A stretch of DNA of 6,785 nt from Alistipes sp. GTDB taxonomy: Bacteria; Bacteroidota; Bacteroidia; Bacteroidales; Rikenellaceae. The DNA lies in contig JAFVXS010000082.1 of the NCBI GenBank assembly GCA_017501025.1, forward strand, positions 1-6,785, read 5' to 3'. Numbering within the stretch: the first letter of the stretch is position 1; every line of letters begins with the position of its first letter. Under the pieces are notes generated by a model, which saw only the letters and a program-made list of their open reading frames with translations, was not told the DNA's origin and ran no database searches. Shown here one piece after another: positions 1-4,408 of this stretch. The translations under genes and the position numbers were made by a program.

Positions 1-1
1 C

Positions 2-316
2 TGCGAGACTTTCGAGGAGATTAACATCGAGAAGTCGCTCATCGATAACTACGATTTGATGGCCGATGGTCAGATTGTCGAGGTTATGTACCACACCGAG
101 AAGGATACCGTTTTGGCAGCAGAGCTCCCTCCAATCGTTGATATGGAGGTAACCTACACCGAGCCGGGTATCAAAGGTGACACCGCTTCGACAAACTCGT
201 TGAAGCCTGCAACCGTAAATACCGGTGCTACAATCAAGGTGCCTTTGTTCATCAACACAGGCGACCGTATCCGTGTCGATACCCGCACTCGCGAGTACTA
301 CGAGCGTATCAAGTAG
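2..316 (+). CDS. efp: Elongation factor P, C-terminal part (5' truncated by window edge)
   Basis: EF-P binds the ribosome between the P and E sites and relieves stalling at polyproline stretches. The visible 104 residues, read in the phase starting at base 2, make up a bit more than half of the usual ~185-190 residue protein. The N-terminal domain with the modified loop residue lies outside the window. Diagnostic stretches are VTYTEPGIKGDTAS and the family signature K-P-A-T-V-N-T-G-A-T-I-K-V-P-L-F-I-N-T-G. The protein closes with VDTRTREYYERIK, the normal EF-P end, so the 3' end is intact. Two TAG stops follow in tandem (314-319). A strong terminator lies about 20 bases downstream, so efp is probably transcribed separately from the gene row that starts at 694. 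The loop residue that would show which EF-P modification type is used cannot be seen here. Confidence 0.97.
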   Translation, partial: CETFEEINIEKSLIDNYDLMADGQIVEVMYHTEKDTVLAAELPPIVDMEVTYTEPGIKGDTASTNSLKPATVNTGATIKVPLFINTGDRIRVDTRTREYYERIK

Positions 317-326
317 TAGCACAAAA

Positions 327-416
327 CTGCAAAAAATGAAGTGTCCGACCTGCAAAAGTCGGACACTTTTTTGTTGTACTCTCTGCAAAAAAGCCCTGAA
401 AAAAAGTCCTGCAAAA
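327..416 (+). repeat. Four copies of direct repeat CTGCAAAA
   Basis: The 8-mer CTGCAAAA occurs at 327-334, 350-357, 383-390 and 409-416, with start-to-start distances of 23, 33 and 26 bases. Spacing is irregular and the flanks differ, so this is not a CRISPR-like array or a simple tandem repeat. One copy forms the loop of the efp terminator. The shared core GCAAA also recurs, in both orientations, further downstream in the same spacer. Function is unknown. Confidence 0.6.
339..372 (+). terminator. Intrinsic terminator of efp
   Basis: A perfect 9-bp stem, GTGTCCGAC (341-349) pairing with GTCGGACAC (358-366), encloses an 8-base loop (350-357). It is extended by two A-T pairs (339-340 with 367-368), and a run of T covers 367-372. 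The distance to the efp stop (23 bases) is typical for a Rho-independent terminator. The loop itself contains one copy of the CTGCAAAA repeat described separately. Confidence 0.93.
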
Positions 417-497
417 CATCCAAAAAAAAATGCAGAAAACACTCCGAAATTCGCCCCGATTTTAATTAAAAGCAGAGATATATTTTAACTCAATTTT

Positions 498-512
498 TGA
501 CAATTATTGTCA
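498..512. promoter_or_regulatory. Perfect inverted repeat TGACAA-TTA-TTGTCA, candidate operator
   Basis: Arms of 6 bases (498-503 and 507-512) are exact reverse complements around a 3-base centre. The short centre makes a stable RNA hairpin unlikely and fits a binding site for a dimeric DNA-binding protein better. It lies about 155 bases upstream of the predicted -7 element, which is far for direct repression. No regulator can be named from the sequence. Confidence 0.3.
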
Positions 513-607
513 CTATTTCCAGCTCTGAAAACGACCGAAATTCGAGGAGAAAAAGTATCAAAAATAGAGCTCAAATTTCGCAAATTTTACTACTCTTTTT
601 TACCCTT

Positions 608-631
608 TTTGCCTATAAGGCAAATGTTTGC
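608..631. promoter_or_regulatory. Overlapping inverted repeats built from TTTGC/GCAAA half-sites
   Basis: TTTGCCT-ATA-AGGCAAA (608-624) is a perfect 7-3-7 inverted repeat. Its right arm overlaps a second one, GCAAA-TG-TTTGC (620-631). Together they give three alternating half-sites at 608-612, 620-624 and 627-631. The cluster ends about 34 bases before the predicted -7 element at 665, a position from which a bound protein could activate or repress. This is inferred from symmetry and position only. Confidence 0.4.
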
Positions 632-633
632 TG

Positions 634-652
634 CGAAATAGTTTATATTTCG
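634..652. promoter_or_regulatory. Perfect inverted repeat CGAAATA-GTTTA-TATTTCG
   Basis: Seven-base arms (634-640 and 646-652) are exact reverse complements with a 5-base centre. The site lies directly upstream of, and partly over, the expected -33 region of the promoter before the flippase gene. A protein bound here would be expected to block RNA polymerase. The site is AT-rich, so chance occurrence is possible. Confidence 0.35.
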
Positions 653-672
653 GATAAAATTTCTTAAATTTG
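642..672 (+). promoter_or_regulatory. Bacteroidetes-type promoter for the flippase-holB-folK row
   Basis: TAAATTTG at 665-672 matches the Bacteroidetes -7 consensus TAnnTTTG exactly. The expected -33 element (TTTG/TTG) is only weakly represented, by TTTA at 642-645, with a 19-base spacer. Transcription would start around 678-681, leaving a leader of only about 13-16 bases before the ATG at 694. It is the best promoter candidate in the window and is placed correctly for the operon. Confidence 0.55.
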
Positions 673-693
673 CACGATTTATACCTATAACCG

Positions 694-2154
694 ATGTTGG
701 ACAAATTGGCAAAACAGACCGCAATCTACGGCGTCAGCACTATACTCGGCCGCTTTTTGAGTTATATGCTGACTCCGTTCTATACCCGTATATTCGGTTT
801 GGAGAGCTACGGAATCATCACCGACATCTATGCCCTGATACCGTTTGCATTGGTTGTTTTGACACTCGGAATGGAGTCGGGACTCTTCCGCTTTTCGGCA
901 AAAGCCGAGCAGGAGGGTGGCGATGTGGCAGCAAAAAAACGTCGCATATTCGCTACAATGTGGTCGCTGACATCCACCGCCGCCATTCTGTTTTGGGTAG
1001 TGATATACCTCTTTAATGGCGAAGTATCGGCATTGATGGGCGAAGTATATGCGGCTAACCCTCAATACGTTACCATCGTAGCCACAATCGTTTTGTTCGA
1101 TGTCGTCGGCTGTATTCCGTTCTCACGACTACGTGAACAGGGACGTGCCGTAGCGTTCGTTTCGCTCAAACTACTCAACATCATATTGCAAGTTGCTCTC
1201 GCCTTTGCATTCTGGGGTATGGGTCTGTTCGACACGCCTTTCGGAGTGGGTTGGGCATTCGTGGCAAACCTCGTGGCGAGTGTCGTTACCACACTGCTTG
1301 TTACAGCACTGACCGCTACCCTGCCACGCATCGAGCGGAAGATTTTGGTGCCGCTGTTTGCATACTCAATGCCACTGCTTATTTCGGGAATAGCGGGTAC
1401 GGCAAATGAATTTATCGACCGCCAACTGATAAAATACCTCGTTCCGAGCGGAGCAATGGCACAGTTGGGAATCTATGGAGCCATAACGAAGATTGCCGTT
1501 GTGATGACACTCTTTACGCAGACCTACCGACTCGCTGCCGAGCCATTCTTCCTCGCCAACTACCGCAAAGAGGAGTTTACGGAGATGAATGCCGCAGCGA
1601 TGAAGTATTTTGTGATGGCTTCGATGGTGATAATGTTGGGCATAACGCTTTTCAGCGATCTGTTTGCTCTGATTGTCGGTCGCGATTTCCGCACAGGTAT
1701 CGATATTCTGCCGATAATACTCTTTGCCAATATGTTGTGCGGTGTATGGCTCAACCTCTCGTTTTGGTACAAGCGTGAAGAGCGAACCTATTTTGCTCTA
1801 TGGGTAACATTGAGCGGCTTGGTTGCATCGGTGGCTTTTGGCTGGTTGCTGATTCCGCAAATGGGCTTCGAGGGTGCTGCTTGGAGTCGTTTGGCGACCG
1901 AGATGGTGATGGTGGCTGTAAGCCTTACGCTGACACGCATATTCTACCCCGTACCATACGATTGGCGACGTATTGCCGAGTTGTGCATCGTCGCATTGGC
2001 CATCTACTTTACGGCTCGATGGCTCGATATCGAGAATTGTATCGCACGATATGCTACGCATATAGTTTTGCTCGTTATATACCTGACGTATGTGGTACGT
2101 CGCGAACGTATCGATGTCAAAGGGTTGCTGCGAGCGGCTCTAAAACGCAGATAA
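694..2154 (+). CDS. MOP-superfamily oligosaccharide/polysaccharide flippase (Wzx-like, polysaccharide transporter family)
   Basis: This 486-residue integral membrane protein probably moves lipid-linked sugar chains across the inner membrane for surface glycan assembly. It opens with a short amphipathic stretch and LAKQTAIYGVSTILGRFLSYM...PFYTRIF, the usual start of polysaccharide transporter proteins. About 14 hydrophobic segments can be counted, near residues 12-32, 42-62, 86-107, 122-140, 155-175, 184-206, 218-236, 257-280, 304-328, 335-355, 366-387, 396-417, 428-442 and 453-468. That number and the total length suit the family. The C-terminus is basic (ERIDVKGLLRAALKRR). The ATG at 694 has no Shine-Dalgarno site but directly follows the promoter and aligns with the family start. 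No glycosyltransferase genes are nearby, so the substrate cannot be inferred. holB follows after 4 bases. The assignment to the superfamily is firm; the cargo is unknown. Confidence 0.9.
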   Translation: MLDKLAKQTAIYGVSTILGRFLSYMLTPFYTRIFGLESYGIITDIYALIPFALVVLTLGMESGLFRFSAKAEQEGGDVAAKKRRIFATMWSLTSTAAILFWVVIYLFNGEVSALMGEVYAANPQYVTIVATIVLFDVVGCIPFSRLREQGRAVAFVSLKLLNIILQVALAFAFWGMGLFDTPFGVGWAFVANLVASVVTTLLVTALTATLPRIERKILVPLFAYSMPLLISGIAGTANEFIDRQLIKYLVPSGAMAQLGIYGAITKIAVVMTLFTQTYRLAAEPFFLANYRKEEFTEMNAAAMKYFVMASMVIMLGITLFSDLFALIVGRDFRTGIDILPIILFANMLCGVWLNLSFWYKREERTYFALWVTLSGLVASVAFGWLLIPQMGFEGAAWSRLATEMVMVAVSLTLTRIFYPVPYDWRRIAELCIVALAIYFTARWLDIENCIARYATHIVLLVIYLTYVVRRERIDVKGLLRAALKRR

Positions 2155-2158
2155 CAGT

Positions 2159-3316
2159 ATGAGATTTAGCGAGATTATAGGACAGGAACGAATTAAACGC
2201 CACTTGACACACGGAGTGGATAACAACCGCATAAGCCACGCCCAACTATTCACGGGTAAAGCAGGAAGCGGTGCGTTGGCATTGGCTGTGGCGTATGCAC
2301 AATATATTCACTGTCCAAATCGCTCGAATGGCGACTCTTGCGGAGTCTGCCCTCACTGCCAACAGATTGCGGCATTGGCACACCCCGACCTGCACTTTGT
2401 CTTCCCGATAAACAAGATGGGCAAGAAGTCGGGCGAGGTGTTGTTGAGCAACTCGAAGGAGTTTATGTCGCTATGGCGTGAGATGTGGAGAGAGAGCGGT
2501 GGATACTTCTCGCCGCAGCAGTGGTTCGATAAGCTCAATCTCGGCAAGACACTTAAAGGCACCATATCGGCAAAGGAGGCGGAGGAGATTATCCGCCAAT
2601 TGCAATTCAAGAGCTACTCGTCACGCTACAAGACGATGATTATTTGGTTGCCCGAGACGATGAACGATGAGGCTTCGAACCGTATCCTCAAAATTTTGGA
2701 GGAGCCATCCGACGGCACCATCTTCATCTTGGTCAGCGAACGTAGCGACCTGCTGTTGAAGACTATCACTTCGCGTACGCAGGAGGTTGCTATACCACGA
2801 CTCACGGTTGAAGATTTGCTCCCGATGGTCGAGGCGACAATCAGCAACGACCCTGCAAAGGCTCGCAATACGGCACGACTTGCAAACGGCGATGTATTGG
2901 AGTTGCGACGTCTGCTTGCCGTAGAACGCGACGAGGAGGATTATCAACGCTACAACTTCGAGCAGTTCCGTGCCGTTATGCGATTGTGCTACAACGACGA
3001 ACATCTGCCGCTGATGAATTGGGCTGACGAGGTGGCACAACTTTCGCGTGAACGTCAGCGTGGAATGTTGCTCGACTTCTCGCGACTGCTGCGTGAGGCG
3101 TATATGCTGCACGCATCGCTCGCAGAGGTGAGTTATTTGTGGGGCGAAGAGGCTGCGTTCTGCCAGAAGTTCGCACCATTTATCGGCAACCAAAATATCG
3201 AGCCGCTTATCGAACAGATTGAGACGGCTCTGCAACAGATAAACCAAAACGGCAACCCACGCATAGTCTTTACGCACTTTGCACTCGCCATAAGCAAACT
3301 CGTAAATCGTCTATGA
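2159..3316 (+). CDS. holB: DNA polymerase III subunit delta' (clamp loader ATPase-like subunit)
   Basis: Delta' is the stator subunit of the clamp loader that places the sliding clamp on DNA. The 385-residue product begins with F-x-x-I-I-G-Q-E and SHAQLFTGKAGSGALALA at the P-loop position, where the lysine and serine/threonine of a working Walker A motif are absent. That points to a subunit that does not hydrolyse ATP, as known for E. coli delta'. Four cysteines (C52, C61, C64, C67) form the zinc module typical of the family, followed by HPDLH. ETMNDEASNRILKILEEPSDGTIFILV (about 166-192) and TITSRTQ (about 202-208) are the conserved core, the latter having SRT where many relatives have SRC. 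ARLANGD (about 239-245) starts the C-terminal domain. Roughly 45-50 extra residues lie between HPDLH and GTISAKEAEEI compared with E. coli, which I believe is usual in Bacteroidetes. The stop codon overlaps the folK start (ATGA, 3313-3316). Confidence 0.93.
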   Translation: MRFSEIIGQERIKRHLTHGVDNNRISHAQLFTGKAGSGALALAVAYAQYIHCPNRSNGDSCGVCPHCQQIAALAHPDLHFVFPINKMGKKSGEVLLSNSKEFMSLWREMWRESGGYFSPQQWFDKLNLGKTLKGTISAKEAEEIIRQLQFKSYSSRYKTMIIWLPETMNDEASNRILKILEEPSDGTIFILVSERSDLLLKTITSRTQEVAIPRLTVEDLLPMVEATISNDPAKARNTARLANGDVLELRRLLAVERDEEDYQRYNFEQFRAVMRLCYNDEHLPLMNWADEVAQLSRERQRGMLLDFSRLLREAYMLHASLAEVSYLWGEEAAFCQKFAPFIGNQNIEPLIEQIETALQQINQNGNPRIVFTHFALAISKLVNRL

Positions 3317-3810
3317 AACATCGTGTGATAGTTGTCGGAGGGGGAAATGTGGGCAATGTCGAGGAGCGACTCGACAGAGCAGCAACGTTGATAACGGAGC
3401 GAATAGGCACGGTTATCAACCGCTCCAAAATATACCGTTCGGAGGCGTGGGGTTTTACGTCGGCTATGCAGTTCTGCAACGTTGCTTATGTTGTCGATAC
3501 GGAGTTATCCGCCAGCGAAGTGGTCGATATGCTGCACGCAATAGAGACAGAGTTGGGACGCAACCGCACGGAGGAGTATCGGGCGAAGGCTCTCTCGGGC
3601 GAGAAGTATGCCGAGCGAGTGATAGACCTCGATGTTGCACTCTACGACAAGGAGCGAATTGTGACGCCACATTTGATGATTCCGCACGTCGGGCTGCTGC
3701 ATCGCGACTTCTTTATCAAGCCTGTGTGCGAGGTTTTGGGGTACGACCGCGAGAGTTTGGAGAGAGAGATAACAGAGATTATAAACGCAAATAGCGAAGA
3801 TGATGAATAG
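3313..3810 (+). CDS. folK: 2-amino-4-hydroxy-6-hydroxymethyldihydropteridine diphosphokinase (HPPK)
   Basis: HPPK transfers pyrophosphate from ATP to 6-hydroxymethyl-7,8-dihydropterin, the step before dihydropteroate synthase in folate synthesis; it is cytoplasmic. The 165-residue length is normal. KYAERVIDLDVALYD (98-112) matches the family signature, with R102 and the two metal-binding aspartates D105 and D107. SEAWGFTSAMQFCNVAYVVDT (43-63) matches the pterin-binding region, including the Q-x-x-N pattern, and HAIETELGR follows. PHLMIPHVGLLHRDFFIKPVCEV (119-141) is the usual C-terminal block. The first loop reads VVGGGNVGN, where most relatives have a GSN-type loop. The last signature position is Ala instead of a larger aliphatic residue. 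It overlaps holB by 4 bases and the following lipoprotein by 11 bases, which suggests translational coupling. No other folate gene is in view. Confidence 0.92.
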   Translation: MKHRVIVVGGGNVGNVEERLDRAATLITERIGTVINRSKIYRSEAWGFTSAMQFCNVAYVVDTELSASEVVDMLHAIETELGRNRTEEYRAKALSGEKYAERVIDLDVALYDKERIVTPHLMIPHVGLLHRDFFIKPVCEVLGYDRESLEREITEIINANSEDDE

Positions 3811-4396
3811 AGTATTCAGATATGCTGCACGGGTGGCGATAGTTTTGGTAGCCATCGCAACGATGAGTGGATGTTTCAAGAGCAAGACGACCGATACACT
3901 TTTGGTATTGAAAGTGCTTGTCGAGGAGAAGTCGGGCGATGATAAAATCTTGGCAGAGGATGTACAGATCTATGGCTACGAACTCGAAAACGACGATTGG
4001 TATATCGCCTCGTATGACGATGCCCTCAACGGCATAATTACCGACTCGCTTGCTACGCAAAAGCTGACCGTTCCCGATTTGAGGGGCGAGAAGTTCGAGA
4101 AGGAGGGTCTGACGCAGTACTACACCGCAATTCCGCTGACCTCATCGCCAACGATGGTTGTGGTGGTATGCCCGTCGGCAAAGATGTTCGCATACTCGTT
4201 CCGCACGCTCGATGTGATAAATATGACCGAAACATATATCACCCTGCTGCTACACAAGTGGAAGAGTGCCTACTATACGGAGGGTGCCGACACAAAGGGT
4301 GGTATGTGGTATATCTTCCCACCCGAAGAAGAGGAGGATAACACCAACACCGGCAGTGACACAACAAATAATGCGGGTAGTCAGACGAAAATTTAA
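3800..4396 (+). CDS. Small lipoprotein of unknown function
   Basis: I do not recognise the family. The 198-residue product starts with MMNRVFRYAARVAIVLVAIA, a basic then hydrophobic signal peptide, and continues TMSGC, so lipidation at C25 by signal peptidase II is likely. The mature part alternates short hydrophobic strands with charged turns (for example TLLVLKVLVEEK, near 33-44, then DVQIYGYELENDDWYIASYDDA), suggesting a beta-sandwich domain of roughly 130 residues. The end, PPEEEEDNTNTGSDTTNNAGSQTKI, is a low-complexity acidic and Thr/Asn-rich tail. Start choice: ATG at 3800 or the adjacent ATG at 3803; both lie inside folK and neither has a Shine-Dalgarno site. No acidic lipoprotein-export signal follows the cysteine (C-F-K-S-K), so facing the periplasm is as likely as surface display. 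The gene for another lipoprotein follows after 12 bases, hinting at a shared role. Confidence 0.8.
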   Translation: MMNRVFRYAARVAIVLVAIATMSGCFKSKTTDTLLVLKVLVEEKSGDDKILAEDVQIYGYELENDDWYIASYDDALNGIITDSLATQKLTVPDLRGEKFEKEGLTQYYTAIPLTSSPTMVVVVCPSAKMFAYSFRTLDVINMTETYITLLLHKWKSAYYTEGADTKGGMWYIFPPEEEEDNTNTGSDTTNNAGSQTKI

Positions 4397-4408
4397 CAAC
4401 AGAAGAGG

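Larger units (their letters stand above)
317..693. other. AT-rich intergenic region between efp and the flippase gene
   Basis: This 377-base stretch has no convincing protein or RNA gene. It holds the efp terminator, four copies of CTGCAAAA, three or four short perfect inverted repeats, a 10-base direct repeat CCGAAATTCG (444-453 and 535-544), a short repeat CAAATTT (572-578 and 581-587), and a Bacteroidetes-type promoter element close to the right edge. An open frame of 50 codons (336-488) runs through the terminator; it is discussed as a finding but not called as a gene. The region is clearly more AT-rich than the genes on either side. Confidence 0.85.

Noticed and set aside
327..416. CTGCAAAA copies as a CRISPR array
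   Set aside because: Repeats are only 8 bases, spacers are 15-25 bases and irregular, and one copy is a terminator loop; no cas genes are present.
225..488. Longer version of the small Cys-rich frame, starting inside efp
   Set aside because: The part before 336 is out of phase with the conserved EF-P C-terminus, and a start inside efp has no support.
317..693. Small RNA, tRNA or riboswitch in the long spacer
   Set aside because: No cloverleaf, no conserved riboswitch core that I recognise, and the only strong hairpin is the efp terminator.
685..1065. Minus-strand open frame opposite the start of the flippase gene
   Set aside because: Antisense to a clear membrane protein gene; the predicted product is low in any family resemblance and its start and end have no signals.
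1800..2162. Plus-strand open frame inside the flippase gene in another phase
   Set aside because: Overlaps conserved flippase membrane segments and encodes a composition (Cys, Arg, Tyr-rich) typical of an out-of-frame read.
2621..3277. Long open frame on the minus strand (218 codons) opposite holB
   Set aside because: It lies wholly antisense to a well-supported gene, its product has no recognisable domain, and it is explained by codon bias of holB on the other strand.
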